64,000 nucleotides of DNA, taken from positions 744,001 to 808,000 of the forward strand of contig OZ242189.1 in assembly GCA_965205725.1 (NCBI GenBank). The letters are read 5' to 3'. The notes under the pieces were generated by a model, which was given only the letters and a program-made list of their open reading frames with translations, did no database searches and was not told the DNA's origin. How positions within the stretch are numbered: position 1 is the first letter of the stretch; every line of letters begins with the position of its first letter. The position numbers were made by a program, and so were the translations under genes. The DNA comes from G965205725 sp965205725 (GTDB lineage: Bacteria > Pseudomonadota > Gammaproteobacteria > Pseudomonadales > Halieaceae). Below are positions 36,281 to 45,990 of this stretch, piece by piece.

Positions 36281-36898
36281 ATGACACATGAAATTAGCAA
36301 TTTGGGCCTGATACCGATGGTGGTCGAGCAGACTCCCCGTGGCGAGCGCTCCTACGACATCTATTCCCGCCTGCTCAAAGAGCGCCTGATATTTGCAGTG
36401 GGGTCGATTGAAGACAATATGGCCAATTTGATCGTGGCTCAACTGTTGTTCCTGGAAAGCGAAAACCCGAGTAAGGATATCTATCTTTATATCAACAGCC
36501 CCGGCGGTTCGGTGACTGCGGGTATGGCTATTTACGATACCATGCGATTCATTAAGCCAGATGTTAGCACCACCTGTATTGGGCAGGCTGCCAGCATGGG
36601 TTCTTTTCTCCTGTCCGGGGGAACCAGGGGAAAACGATATTGTTTGCCGAATGCGCGCACCATGATACATCAGCCCTCTGGCGGAGCGCAGGGACAAGCG
36701 ACCGATATCGATATCCAGGCAAAGGAAATATTGATCATCCGGGAGCGCTTAAACCGTTTGCTGGCCGAGCATACGGGGCAGGATGTAGAGACGATTGGGC
36801 GTGACACAGAGCGCGACAATTTTATGAATGCGGAAGAAAGTGTCGAATATGGTCTTGTGGACGCTGTAATGGATAAACGACCCGGCGAAGCGGAGTAA
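36281..36898 (+). CDS. clpP: ATP-dependent Clp protease proteolytic subunit
   Basis: 205-aa serine peptidase forming the tetradecameric chamber served by ClpX/ClpA. The triad is visible: Ser in GQAASMGSFLL, His in RTMIHQPSGG and Asp in DTERDNFM. A short N-terminal propeptide is likely removed before IPMVVEQTPRGERSYDIYSR. Two nucleotides after tig, so they are co-transcribed. Confidence 0.97.
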   Translation: MTHEISNLGLIPMVVEQTPRGERSYDIYSRLLKERLIFAVGSIEDNMANLIVAQLLFLESENPSKDIYLYINSPGGSVTAGMAIYDTMRFIKPDVSTTCIGQAASMGSFLLSGGTRGKRYCLPNARTMIHQPSGGAQGQATDIDIQAKEILIIRERLNRLLAEHTGQDVETIGRDTERDNFMNAEESVEYGLVDAVMDKRPGEAE

Positions 36899-36995
36899 GA
36901 CTGCCCGGAAGCTAAGGGTTCTGGCGGATAATCCGCTAGTGGTAATCGGCTGCCGGGAGGAACAACGGTATCAGGCTTTGTACGGGTGTGCGGGG

Positions 36996-37022
36996 CTTGC
37001 AAAGCGGGGCGAAAACCCCCAT
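36996..37022 (+). promoter_or_regulatory. Sigma-32-like heat-shock promoter before clpX
   Basis: CTTGCA at 36996-37001, 15-nt spacer, CCCCAT at 37017-37022 followed by CTT. This matches the RpoH pattern CTTGAA...CCCCATNT. It lies 50 nt before clpX in the clpP-clpX gap. Confidence 0.6.
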
Positions 37023-37071
37023 CTTATTGCGCAGGCGGGCTGGTGAAATCAGCGATGTATAGGAAATTTGA

Positions 37072-38361
37072 ATGACCAACAAAACAACAGGTTCGGGCGA
37101 CGGTGGCGGAAAATTGTTGTATTGCTCTTTTTGCGGCAAAAGCCAGCATGAAGTACGCAAGCTCATCGCCGGGCCCTCTGTATTCATTTGTGACGAGTGC
37201 GTTGACTTATGTAACGACATTATTCGTGAAGAAGTGCAGGAGAACAGCAGCGAGCACGCCAGGGATCACCTGCCAGTCCCGCATGCAATCAGAGATATTC
37301 TCAACGAGTATGTCATTGGTCAGCACCGCGCCAAAAAAGTTCTTTCGGTGGCGGTATACAACCACTACAAGCGCTTGCGCTATGGCAGCAGCAGCTCAGA
37401 CGACGTGGAGTTGGGCAAGAGTAATATCTTGCTGGTTGGCCCGACCGGCAGTGGTAAGACACTATTGGCCGAGACACTGGCCCGCCTGCTGGATGTACCG
37501 TTCGCAATTGCCGATGCCACCACCCTGACCGAGGCAGGTTATGTCGGTGAAGATGTTGAAAACATCATTCAAAAGCTGTTGCAGAAATGCGATTACGACA
37601 TAGAAAGAGCCCAGGTCGGCATTGTCTATATCGACGAGATCGACAAAATTTCACGCAAGTCGGATAACCCCTCTATCACCCGCGATGTATCTGGTGAGGG
37701 TGTTCAACAAGCTCTGCTGAAACTGATTGAAGGCACAATAGCTTCCGTTCCGCCGCAAGGTGGGCGCAAGCACCCGCAGCAGGAATTTTTGCAGATCGAG
37801 ACCGCCAATATCCTGTTTATTTGCGGCGGCGCGTTTGCCGGTCTGGATAAAGTAATTCGCGACCGGTCCGACAAAGGTGGTATTGGATTTGGTGCCGAAG
37901 TCAAGAGCGGGGACAACTCGAAAAATATCGGTGAAGTGCTCAAGGACCTGGAGCCGGAAGATCTGATTCGCTACGGCCTGATTCCCGAGTTTGTTGGTCG
38001 CCTTCCTGTTGTTGCGACACTTGAAGAGCTCGATGTAGACGCTCTGGTGCAAATTCTCACTGAACCGAAGAACTCCCTCACCAAGCAGTACTCCAAGTTG
38101 TTTGAAATGGAAGGTGTGGAAGTCGATTTCCGCGAAGATGGTTTAAGCGCTATAGCAGCGCGAGCTATGGAGCGTAAAACGGGTGCTCGCGGGCTGCGTT
38201 CTATTCTCGAATCCGTGCTGCTCGATAGCATGTATAACATTCCGTCTCGGGATGATGTCAGCAAAGTGGTGATCGACGAATCTGTCATTCGCGGTGATTC
38301 CGAACCGCTGCTGGTTTATCAAAACAGCGAAACAGTAAAAGCAGCCGCTGCCGAAGAGTAG
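37072..38361 (+). CDS. clpX: ATP-dependent Clp protease ATP-binding subunit
   Basis: 429-aa AAA+ unfoldase that feeds ClpP. The N-terminal zinc-binding domain has CSFCGKSQ and CDECVDLC (about 16-45). Walker A is GPTGSGKT, Walker B VYIDEIDK, and the pore-loop GYVGED and ClpP-binding IGF (GIGFGAE) loops are present. Complete. A sigma-32-like promoter of its own is predicted in addition to read-through from clpP. Confidence 0.97.
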   Translation: MTNKTTGSGDGGGKLLYCSFCGKSQHEVRKLIAGPSVFICDECVDLCNDIIREEVQENSSEHARDHLPVPHAIRDILNEYVIGQHRAKKVLSVAVYNHYKRLRYGSSSSDDVELGKSNILLVGPTGSGKTLLAETLARLLDVPFAIADATTLTEAGYVGEDVENIIQKLLQKCDYDIERAQVGIVYIDEIDKISRKSDNPSITRDVSGEGVQQALLKLIEGTIASVPPQGGRKHPQQEFLQIETANILFICGGAFAGLDKVIRDRSDKGGIGFGAEVKSGDNSKNIGEVLKDLEPEDLIRYGLIPEFVGRLPVVATLEELDVDALVQILTEPKNSLTKQYSKLFEMEGVEVDFREDGLSAIAARAMERKTGARGLRSILESVLLDSMYNIPSRDDVSKVVIDESVIRGDSEPLLVYQNSETVKAAAAEE

Positions 38362-38404
38362 CGGTATAGTTATTCGCATAGCAGGAGCCTGTATCAAAGC
38401 GGCA

Positions 38405-38433
38405 CTTGTAATGAGTGAGACTGACCCCCATAT
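38405..38433 (+). promoter_or_regulatory. Sigma-32-like heat-shock promoter before lon
   Basis: CTTGTA at 38405-38410, 15-nt spacer, CCCCATAT at 38426-38433. Fits the RpoH consensus and has the same spacing as the clpX element. It ends 31 nt before the lon start codon. Confidence 0.65.
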
Positions 38434-38463
38434 CACTGCGAAGTGATAACCCTGGAGATTTTT

Positions 38464-40875
38464 ATGGGAGAGCCTTCCGTAGTAAAACTTCCCCTGCTGC
38501 CCTTACGCGATGTGGTGGTCTATCCGCACATGGTATTGCCGTTGTTTGTGGGCAGAGAGAAGTCAATTGAGGCGCTGGAAGACGCCATGTCAAATGCCAA
38601 GCAGGTATTGCTTGTCGCTCAGCGCAATGCTTCCGATGACAACCCCGGTGTAGATGACATCTATCAGGTGGGTACGGTTTCCAGCATCCTTCAATTGCTT
38701 AAGCTGCCAGATGGCACTATCAAGGTGCTGGTTGAAGGCGGCTACCGTGCCAGTGTGGATAGCATGGATGACTCGGGTGAATTTACCGTTGCCGAGATAC
38801 GAGAAATTGAGAGCGGCGCACTACCTGCTGATGAAGCCGAAGTACTGGTTCGCTCCACGGTGAGTCAGTTTGAAAAATATGTCAATTTGAGCAAGAAAGT
38901 ACCGACCGAAGTTCTGACCTCACTATCAGGTATTGATGAGCCAGGTCGTCTGGCTGACACCATTGCAGCGCACATGAGCGTAGATTTAGATCAAAAGCAG
39001 AATATCCTGGAGATCTCCGGTGTGCGCGCAAGACTCGAACATTTGATGGGCTTGATGGAAGCTGAAATTGATCTGTTTCAAGTAGAAAAACGTATCCGTG
39101 GCCGCGTTAAAAAACAAATGGAAAAGAGCCAGCGCGAGTACTATCTGAATGAGCAGATGAAAGCCATTCAAAAAGAGCTCGGCGATTTGGATGAGGCGCC
39201 CAACGAGATTGACGAACTGCTGGCGAAGGTTGAAGAAGCCAAAATGCCTGAAGAGGCCGCAGACAAAGTTGGCGCAGAGCTTAATAAGCTAAAGATGATG
39301 TCGCCCATGTCCGCAGAGGCATCGGTTGTGCGCAGTTATATCGACTGGATGATCCAGGTGCCTTGGTCCAGACGCAGTAAGGTTAAGCACGACCTCAAGC
39401 GCGCCAAAGACATTTTGGACAAAGATCACTACGGCCTGGAAGAAGTTAAAGAACGTATTCTCGAGTATCTCGCGGTACAAAAACGGGTGCGCAAAATCAA
39501 AGGGCCGGTTTTGTGTTTGGTCGGGCCACCCGGAGTGGGCAAGACTTCTTTGGGGGAGTCCATAGCTCGCTCGACCAACCGCAAATTCGTCCGTATGGCT
39601 CTGGGTGGCGTGCGGGACGAGGCCGAAATTCGCGGACATCGCCGCACCTATATCGGTTCCATGCCGGGCAAGCTATTGCAGAAAATGGCCAAAGCAGGAG
39701 TGCGCAATCCGCTGTTCCTGCTCGACGAGATCGACAAAATGGGCACGGATCACCGTGGCGACCCGGCCTCGGCAATGCTTGAGGTGCTGGACCCGGAACA
39801 AAACCACGCCTTTAACGATCACTACCTGGAAGTCGATTACGATCTTTCAGATGTCATGTTTTTGTGCACATCAAATACGATGAATATCCCGGGCCCTTTA
39901 TTGGACCGAATGGAAGTTATTCGCATTCCCGGCTATACCGAAAACGAAAAAGCCAATATTGCCACTCGCTATCTGATTCCCAAGCAGACCAGGCTGAACG
40001 GGCTCAAGAAAAACGAGATTGAAATCACTGCCGAGGCGGTACTCGATGTTATTCGCTACTACACCCGTGAGGCTGGTGTTCGTTCGCTGGAGCGTGAGAT
40101 TGCCAAGATATGTCGCAAAGCCGTTAAAAGCCTGAGCCTCGGCGAGTATGAGACCCCAATGCATGTAGATTCAGAGCTGCTGGCTGAGCTGCTCGGTGTG
40201 CGTAAATTCAACTTTGGTTCCGCCGAGGCAGAGAATGAGGTGGGCCAAGTCACTGGTTTGGCCTGGACCTCTGTGGGCGGCGAGTTGTTGACCATAGAAG
40301 CTGTCAAGGTTGCCGGTAAAGGCCGCCACGTTAAAACAGGTTCGCTGGGTGATGTTATGCAGGAATCGATATTGGCGGCCACCACGGTGGTGCGCAGTCG
40401 CTCTCAGTTGCTGGGCATCCCCGCCAGTCATCACGACAGGCACGACCTTCACATTCATGTGCCGGAAGGGGCTACGCCTAAAGACGGCCCCAGCGCAGGT
40501 ATCGCGATGTGTACGGCGTTGGTATCCGTGTTGACTGATATTCCGATTAAGTCTGAGGTGGCCATGACCGGCGAAATTACCTTGCGAGGAGAAGTGCTAC
40601 CCATTGGTGGTTTGAAAGAAAAATTGCTGGCCGCTCACCGCGGTGGAATTACAACTGTCATCATTCCGAAAGAGAACGAAAGAGACCTTAAAGAAATACC
40701 AGACAACATTCAGGCAGATCTGAAAATCGTCGCCGTAAAATGGATAGATGAAGTGCTTGATATAGCCCTTGAATCTATGCCGGAACCCTTGTCAGACGAA
40801 GAATATATGGCAGATAGGGTTACCGCGGGTGATAGTGGCGAAAATGAGGGGGAAAATCGAATAAATACGCATTAA
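38464..40875 (+). CDS. lon: ATP-dependent protease La
   Basis: 803-aa AAA+ serine protease for misfolded and regulatory proteins. I start at ATG 38464 (MGEPSVVKLPLLPLRD), which has a CTGGAG site 7 nt upstream; a GTG at 38443 is in frame. N-terminal substrate domain to about 300, Walker A GPPGVGKT, Walker B FLLDEIDKMG, catalytic Ser in PKDGPSAGIAM and Lys in GGLKEKLLAAHRGG. Complete. Acts downstream of clpX in the same block and has its own heat-shock-type promoter. Confidence 0.97.
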   Translation: MGEPSVVKLPLLPLRDVVVYPHMVLPLFVGREKSIEALEDAMSNAKQVLLVAQRNASDDNPGVDDIYQVGTVSSILQLLKLPDGTIKVLVEGGYRASVDSMDDSGEFTVAEIREIESGALPADEAEVLVRSTVSQFEKYVNLSKKVPTEVLTSLSGIDEPGRLADTIAAHMSVDLDQKQNILEISGVRARLEHLMGLMEAEIDLFQVEKRIRGRVKKQMEKSQREYYLNEQMKAIQKELGDLDEAPNEIDELLAKVEEAKMPEEAADKVGAELNKLKMMSPMSAEASVVRSYIDWMIQVPWSRRSKVKHDLKRAKDILDKDHYGLEEVKERILEYLAVQKRVRKIKGPVLCLVGPPGVGKTSLGESIARSTNRKFVRMALGGVRDEAEIRGHRRTYIGSMPGKLLQKMAKAGVRNPLFLLDEIDKMGTDHRGDPASAMLEVLDPEQNHAFNDHYLEVDYDLSDVMFLCTSNTMNIPGPLLDRMEVIRIPGYTENEKANIATRYLIPKQTRLNGLKKNEIEITAEAVLDVIRYYTREAGVRSLEREIAKICRKAVKSLSLGEYETPMHVDSELLAELLGVRKFNFGSAEAENEVGQVTGLAWTSVGGELLTIEAVKVAGKGRHVKTGSLGDVMQESILAATTVVRSRSQLLGIPASHHDRHDLHIHVPEGATPKDGPSAGIAMCTALVSVLTDIPIKSEVAMTGEITLRGEVLPIGGLKEKLLAAHRGGITTVIIPKENERDLKEIPDNIQADLKIVAVKWIDEVLDIALESMPEPLSDEEYMADRVTAGDSGENEGENRINTH

Positions 40876-40889
40876 ACAGACGATGCGTG

Positions 40890-40917
40890 TTGACTGGATT
40901 CCGAGTTCTATTATACA
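40890..40917 (+). promoter_or_regulatory. Promoter of the HU gene
   Basis: TTGACT at 40890-40895, 16-nt spacer, TATACA at 40912-40917, in the lon-hupB gap about 70 nt before the start codon. Confidence 0.6.
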
Positions 40918-40987
40918 GTCGAGCCACTAGATACTTGGGTGTTTAGGACATAAAAACAATCGTGCATTTTTCATAAAGGGGATGAGT

Positions 40988-41263
40988 GTGAACAAAACTG
41001 AACTTATTGAAGCCATAGCAGCTTCTGCCGATATTCCAAAAGCTGCAGCTAGCAGAGCGCTTGACGCTGTAGTCGACTCCATCATGGATGCCCTCAAGAA
41101 AGGTGATTCTGTAGCTCTGGTTGGCTTTGGCACTTTTGGCGTTAAAGATCGCGCAGCGCGTACAGGTCGCAACCCTCAAACGGGTGCTCCCATACAAATT
41201 GCTGCGGCCCGCGTTCCAGGCTTCAAGGCTGGTAAGGCGCTGAAAGACGCTGTCAATTCCTGA
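40988..41263 (+). CDS. hupB: DNA-binding protein HU-beta
   Basis: Small nucleoid protein. An AAGGGG ribosome site at 40976-40981 sits 6 nt before GTG 40988, but only touches the ATG at 40982. I therefore place the start at the GTG, giving MNKTELIEAIAASADIPK and 91 aa, the standard HU length. The DNA-binding arm GRNPQTGAPIQIAAARVPGF is intact. Lies between lon and ppiD as in E. coli and Pseudomonas and ends at a clear terminator. Confidence 0.95.
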   Translation: MNKTELIEAIAASADIPKAAASRALDAVVDSIMDALKKGDSVALVGFGTFGVKDRAARTGRNPQTGAPIQIAAARVPGFKAGKALKDAVNS

Positions 41264-41341
41264 CAGCACGCAGCTCCTCCAAAATCTCAACTGGCTTACG
41301 CTGAAGCGTGTATGGCGTAGTAAAAAAATAGAGGAAAAAGG

Positions 41342-41365
41342 GCGCACCGATGGTGCGCTTTTTTT
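41342..41365 (+). terminator. Rho-independent terminator after hupB
   Basis: Perfect 7-bp stem GCGCACC (41342-41348) / GGTGCGC (41352-41358) with a 3-nt loop, followed by seven T. Confidence 0.9.
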
Positions 41366-41438
41366 ATGTTCAGGAAGAGCGGCCCGTCGCAGCCAATGAC
41401 GGCAAACGTGACGCTGACGCTGAAGAAGTAGTACATCT

Positions 41439-43319
41439 ATGCTCCAGAATATCCGTAAAAATATTCAGGGAATGGTCGCGAAGGTTATTGTTGCGCTTAT
41501 CGTGATTCCCTTCGCACTGTTTGGCATTGAATCCTTAACTGGTGGTGGCGGCGTTCAGAACGTCGCTGAAGTCAATGGGGAGCCCATATCTGCCATTGAT
41601 CTTCAGGAACAAATAAATCGCCAAAAGCGACGCCTGATGATGTCTCTTGGGGACAATATCGACCCAGGCATGTTAGACGATCAGGTTTTAGCCGGTCCCG
41701 CCCTGGATTTAATGGTTGAAAAAATATTGTTATTGCAGGAGGCTGAAGATTACGGCCTCGCGGTGTCTGATCAGCGGCTGAATGAAATGATTACCGAGAT
41801 GCCGGCTTTTCACTCCGAAGCGCAGTTTGACCCCCAGCTCTATCGTCAGTTGCTGTCTGAGCAGGGTTACACGCCGCGCGGTTTTCGCAAGGCATTGCGC
41901 GACGATCTGCTGATGACGCAGTTGCGCACTGGCCTCAGCGGCGGCGAGTTTGTGACCCCGTCAGAACTGGCGCTGATGGCGACGATCAGCGAAGAGAAAC
42001 GCGATTTGCGCTATTTGTTCGTGCCGATAGCCAGGTTTAAAGACGCCACTACTGTAAGTACCGAAGATGAAGAGCAGTGGTATCAAACAAATATCGACTC
42101 CTATAAAACCAAAGAAGTCGTCGATCTTGATTACATCGAGCTACAGCTTGCGGATTTTGTGAGCGAGATTCAGAAATCAGAGGTTCAGGCGCTCTATGAG
42201 CTCGAAAAAGAGGCCATGGTAGTACCTGAGATACGCGCGGTTTCTCATATTTTGTTTGAGCAAGGCAGCGATGAGTCAGACCAGGCGCTACAGACGCGCA
42301 TGGCTGATGTTGCTGCGCAGATTAGCGCCGGTGCCGACAACTTCGCCGATGTGGCCAAACAACACTCTCAGGACCTCGGCTCCGCCAACTTTGGTGGCGA
42401 ATTGGGCTTGACCAGCGGTGACACCTTTCCAGCCGAAATAGAAGCGGCAGTAGCGACCCTGGCTCAGAACCAGGTGTCTGCACCGGTTAAAAGTGATGCG
42501 GGCTGGCACTTATTGCTGGTGACGGATATCCGCGAGGGCGATGCTCCCAGCTTCGATGAGGTACGCATGGAGTTGGAGCAGCGCTTGAGTTCGGAGCGGG
42601 CTAAAAGGGAACTGGTGAGTACAACCGAGTCGCTTAGAGACCTGGTATTTAATGCCGAAGACCTCACTGGGCCAGCCAGCGAGCTGAGTCTGACAGTGTC
42701 GCGAATCAGCGCAGTCAGTCGCAGCGACGGCGAGGGCATTTTTTCTGATAAACGGGTCACGACTGCGGCTTTCAGCCAGGAGTTGTTGGCGGAAGGTTAC
42801 AACAGTGAGGTGATCGAGCTGAACGAAGATCATTTCGTTGTCGTCCGCGTAGCCAGGCACTATCCGGCCGAAATATTGCCATTGGACAGCGTGCGCGAAC
42901 AGGTGGTTAGCGAGATTCTCGAATCGCAGGCCAGAGACAAGGCTGCGGCCTACGCGGGTTCACTATTGGCTGAACTGGAGCAAGGCAAATCAATTGAGGA
43001 AATTGCTCTGGCTGGTGGTTACGACTGGCAGGTTGAACTCGGGGCAACACGCGACAACCGCAGTGTTCCCAGCTCGACGTTGCAGCGGATTTTTCAGCTT
43101 GAAGTACCCACTGATGGCTCCAGCTTTGATTATGTCCAGACCTTTGATGGCGATATCGAAGTATTTGAACTTTTCCGCGTAAGCTCTGGAAATATAGAGA
43201 AAATTTCAGAGGCTCGTGTGCAGAGCCTGGAACAAAGTATGGCGACTCAAACTGAGCGTTCACTGGATGATGCCTATCAGACAACACTGGGCAGTCGTGC
43301 TGAAGTGGTAAGAAGTTAA
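41439..43319 (+). CDS. ppiD: Periplasmic folding chaperone PpiD
   Basis: 626-aa inner-membrane-anchored chaperone at the Sec exit. One N-terminal membrane span (VAKVIVALIVIPFALFGI, about 14-31), a SurA-like N-terminal domain (VNGEPISAIDLQEQ) and a parvulin domain (about 258-360, VSHILFEQ to AGWHLLLV). A second, degenerate parvulin-like region follows. Comes after hupB as usual. The stop overlaps the next ATG by 1 nt. Confidence 0.94.
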   Translation: MLQNIRKNIQGMVAKVIVALIVIPFALFGIESLTGGGGVQNVAEVNGEPISAIDLQEQINRQKRRLMMSLGDNIDPGMLDDQVLAGPALDLMVEKILLLQEAEDYGLAVSDQRLNEMITEMPAFHSEAQFDPQLYRQLLSEQGYTPRGFRKALRDDLLMTQLRTGLSGGEFVTPSELALMATISEEKRDLRYLFVPIARFKDATTVSTEDEEQWYQTNIDSYKTKEVVDLDYIELQLADFVSEIQKSEVQALYELEKEAMVVPEIRAVSHILFEQGSDESDQALQTRMADVAAQISAGADNFADVAKQHSQDLGSANFGGELGLTSGDTFPAEIEAAVATLAQNQVSAPVKSDAGWHLLLVTDIREGDAPSFDEVRMELEQRLSSERAKRELVSTTESLRDLVFNAEDLTGPASELSLTVSRISAVSRSDGEGIFSDKRVTTAAFSQELLAEGYNSEVIELNEDHFVVVRVARHYPAEILPLDSVREQVVSEILESQARDKAAAYAGSLLAELEQGKSIEEIALAGGYDWQVELGATRDNRSVPSSTLQRIFQLEVPTDGSSFDYVQTFDGDIEVFELFRVSSGNIEKISEARVQSLEQSMATQTERSLDDAYQTTLGSRAEVVRS

Positions 43320-44095
43320 TGCTAATCCAAACACCACCACTGAACGGCCACGAGGACGTACATCTCTGGCTGGCCTATCCCGCCGATTATCAGTCAGCAG
43401 CCTCGCTGGAAAACTGTGAACGTCTGCTGGATGAGGCTGAGTCAAGCCATTACCGAGAGCTGGCGAATCCTGGGCATCGCCGTGAATATCTCATTAGCCG
43501 CGCATTTTTACGGCAGGTATTGGCAGAGTACTGCGGTCACGAAGCGGCAGATTTGCAGTTTGAAAGCAATGAGTCAGGCAAACCGAGTTTGAGCGTGACC
43601 ATGGCCAGTAATATTTCCTTTAACTTTTCTCACGGCGCCGACCTGATGGCCTGCGCGGTGACTTCTGCGGACCTGGTTGGGGTTGATGTTGAAACGTTCT
43701 TCGCTGACAACCGCATGGTTGATGTTGCAGACCACTATTTTTCAGAAAAAGAACTACAGAGCCTGGAAGGACTGTCTGCGACAGACCAGCAGCAATTGTT
43801 TTTCCGCACCTGGACCCTGAAGGAGGCTTATATCAAAGCGCGGGGGGAGGGGCTTAGTCTGCCCCTGGATAGCTTCAGCTTCGATTGCCCGACCGAAGGC
43901 CCCATTAGTCTGCAAGAGCCCTGGGGCAGCGCGAGCGGCTGGAGTTTTTGGTCACTGGAACCAGTTAACGGACAGATTATTGCTTTAGCAGTAAAATCAG
44001 AGTCGACAAATTTGAGAATTTTCTCTCGCAATCCCCAGGGCATTCAGCAAGAACTGCCGCTGACCTCGCCCGGGAAAGTGGCCAAAGTGGCCTGA
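43319..44095 (+). CDS. 4'-phosphopantetheinyl transferase (Sfp/EntD type)
   Basis: Transfers phosphopantetheine from CoA to carrier proteins. 258 aa. The metal-binding GVDVE (about 121-125) and WTLKEAYIKARG (about 163-174) motifs, and SFNFSHG upstream, are those of the Sfp superfamily. Sequence such as REYLISRAFLRQVLAEY is typical of the AcpT/Sfp-like group. Translationally coupled to ppiD (TAATG). No NRPS or PKS is in the window, so its carrier protein may lie elsewhere. Confidence 0.9.
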   Translation: MLIQTPPLNGHEDVHLWLAYPADYQSAASLENCERLLDEAESSHYRELANPGHRREYLISRAFLRQVLAEYCGHEAADLQFESNESGKPSLSVTMASNISFNFSHGADLMACAVTSADLVGVDVETFFADNRMVDVADHYFSEKELQSLEGLSATDQQQLFFRTWTLKEAYIKARGEGLSLPLDSFSFDCPTEGPISLQEPWGSASGWSFWSLEPVNGQIIALAVKSESTNLRIFSRNPQGIQQELPLTSPGKVAKVA

Positions 44096-44138
44096 GCTGC
44101 CTGATTTCATTTTAAGTCATTAGACAAAAGGATCAAAC

Positions 44139-45314
44139 GTGTACAAGGTACTCACCTTCAACCAGATTTCAGTCAAGGGCCTGAACCGGTTTTCCAGAGA
44201 AAAATACGAAGTTGCCAGTGAAATCGGCCATCCTGACGCCATCTTGCTGCGCAGCCACAAGCTCAGTGTGGATGAAATTGGTGAAACCGTGCGGGCCATT
44301 GGTCGCGCGGGTACCGGTACTAATAATATTCCCGTCGCAGCCTGTACCGAACGGGGTATTCCCGTATTCAGTTCACCCGGCGCGAATGCCAATGCGGTGA
44401 AGGAACTGGTCGCCGCAGCCATGCTGCTTGGTTCTCGTGGCATCGTAGAAGGTATTTCCTATGTACATACCCTCGCCGACGTCACTGGCGAAGCGGAGTT
44501 GAATAAGACCCTTGAGGCACAAAAAAAGCAGTTCAAAGGCAGGGAGTTAGCCGGCAAGACACTGGGCGTTGTTGGCCTGGGGGCCATTGGCTCCCGGGTG
44601 GCGGATATGGCCCTGGACCTGGACATGAACGTGTGTGGATATGACCCCGCTCTGTCAGTAGATGCCGCCTGGCAGTTATCCAGCCGTGTTAAAAAGATGG
44701 ATGCGCTGACCTCTTTGTTTGCATGCAGTGATTACATCACCCTGCATCTGCCCTTTCTGGATGCAACCCGGGGTCTGGTGAATGGCGACCTGCTCAGCGG
44801 TGTTAAAGAGGGTGCCTGCCTGTTGAACTTTGCTCGCAAGGAGATTGTAGATTCAACCTCCGTAGTAGATGCCCTAAATGCCGATAAGCTGCGTAGCTAC
44901 ATCACTGACTTTCCCGAGCCTGTTTTAATTGGCCGCGATGATGTCATTCTTATGCCCCATATCGGTGCGTCCACCGATGAGGCTGAGGACAATTGTGCGA
45001 TTATGGCAGCGAACCAACTGCAAGACTTTCTTGAAAACGGCAACATTCGTAACTCAGTAAATTTTCCCGCATTGGTGCTTGAACCGAGCGAGGGGGTGCG
45101 CCTGGCGATCTGCAATAGCAATGTACCGAAGATACTGGGAAACCTTTTGTCTCTGCTGGCTGATGAGAATATCAACGTGATTGATATGCTAAATAAGAGT
45201 CGTGATAACATTGCCTATAACCTGATCGATGTCGAATGTGTACCCTGCGCTGAATCGCTGGAGACAATGCGTGCGGTAGAAGGTGTCATCAATGTTCGAG
45301 TCATCGGTGGGTAA
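44139..45314 (+). CDS. serA: D-3-phosphoglycerate dehydrogenase
   Basis: First step of serine biosynthesis (3-phosphoglycerate to 3-phosphohydroxypyruvate, NAD+). 391 aa, GTG start after an AAAAGGA site. The NAD-binding motif is GVVGLGAIGSRV. The substrate/catalytic region includes GTGTNNIP, the Arg in NFARKEIVD and His in MPHIGASTDEAE. The C-terminal 75 residues form an ACT domain, the serine feedback site. Same overall type as the short E. coli/plant-like SerA. Confidence 0.94.
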   Translation: MYKVLTFNQISVKGLNRFSREKYEVASEIGHPDAILLRSHKLSVDEIGETVRAIGRAGTGTNNIPVAACTERGIPVFSSPGANANAVKELVAAAMLLGSRGIVEGISYVHTLADVTGEAELNKTLEAQKKQFKGRELAGKTLGVVGLGAIGSRVADMALDLDMNVCGYDPALSVDAAWQLSSRVKKMDALTSLFACSDYITLHLPFLDATRGLVNGDLLSGVKEGACLLNFARKEIVDSTSVVDALNADKLRSYITDFPEPVLIGRDDVILMPHIGASTDEAEDNCAIMAANQLQDFLENGNIRNSVNFPALVLEPSEGVRLAICNSNVPKILGNLLSLLADENINVIDMLNKSRDNIAYNLIDVECVPCAESLETMRAVEGVINVRVIGG

Positions 45315-45322
45315 GTGCTGGC

Positions 45323-45949
45323 ATGACCCGTGCAAAGACCCGTGCAGAGGCGAGCAACACCCGTACAGAGGTGAGCAACGATCTGGAGATCATCTCTGCC
45401 CAGCTCAATGAGCAGTCTCATCAGAACAATCCCCATCAGAACCCCCGGAAAGACCTGATTAACCCACCTTTACATCTATGGCAGCCGGAACTATCGGGTG
45501 ATATCGATATAGCCATAAAACCTGACGGCCAGTGGATTCACGAAGGTCGGCCCATCGAGCGCCAGAAACTGGTCAACTTGTTCGCCTCGATTCTCCGCCG
45601 TGAAGACGATGGCGAGTACTACCTGGTGACCCCGGTGGAGAAGTGGCGTTTAACGGTTGAAGCTTTACCGCTGCTTGTTATTGACTTTGATATTCAGGAC
45701 GCCAGTGATCAGCGCAAGCAAGTCATAGCAGTAACCACCAATACTGAGCGGCACTATCACATCGGTCAGGAGCACCCCCTGTATCTACCGGCAGTGGAAG
45801 GTTTTGAAGATGTGCCCGCTGTACAGCTTAACCACGGGCTCAGTGCGCTGTTTACCCGGCCAGCCTGGTATAGACTGGCCGAGGATTGTAACTCTGGGCC
45901 GCAAGGCATCGGTATCTACAGCAGCGGCCTGTTTTACAGATTGGGCTAG
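45323..45949 (+). CDS. DUF1285 protein
   Basis: 208-aa cytoplasmic protein of unknown function. The conserved domain begins near residue 45 (PPLHLWQPELSGDIDI) and includes IKPDGQWIHEGRPIERQKLVNLF and ILRREDDGEYYLVTPVEKW, clear DUF1285 markers. The first about 42 residues are repetitive: two 21-bp near-identical units (about 45338-45379) encode TRAEASN and TRTEVSN. The gene ends one base before the group II intron 3' end on the other strand. Confidence 0.86.
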   Translation: MTRAKTRAEASNTRTEVSNDLEIISAQLNEQSHQNNPHQNPRKDLINPPLHLWQPELSGDIDIAIKPDGQWIHEGRPIERQKLVNLFASILRREDDGEYYLVTPVEKWRLTVEALPLLVIDFDIQDASDQRKQVIAVTTNTERHYHIGQEHPLYLPAVEGFEDVPAVQLNHGLSALFTRPAWYRLAEDCNSGPQGIGIYSSGLFYRLG

Positions 45950-45990
45950 GTCGGGTAAGGAGCAGCCATTATTGGCTGCCCCTCCCCTAA

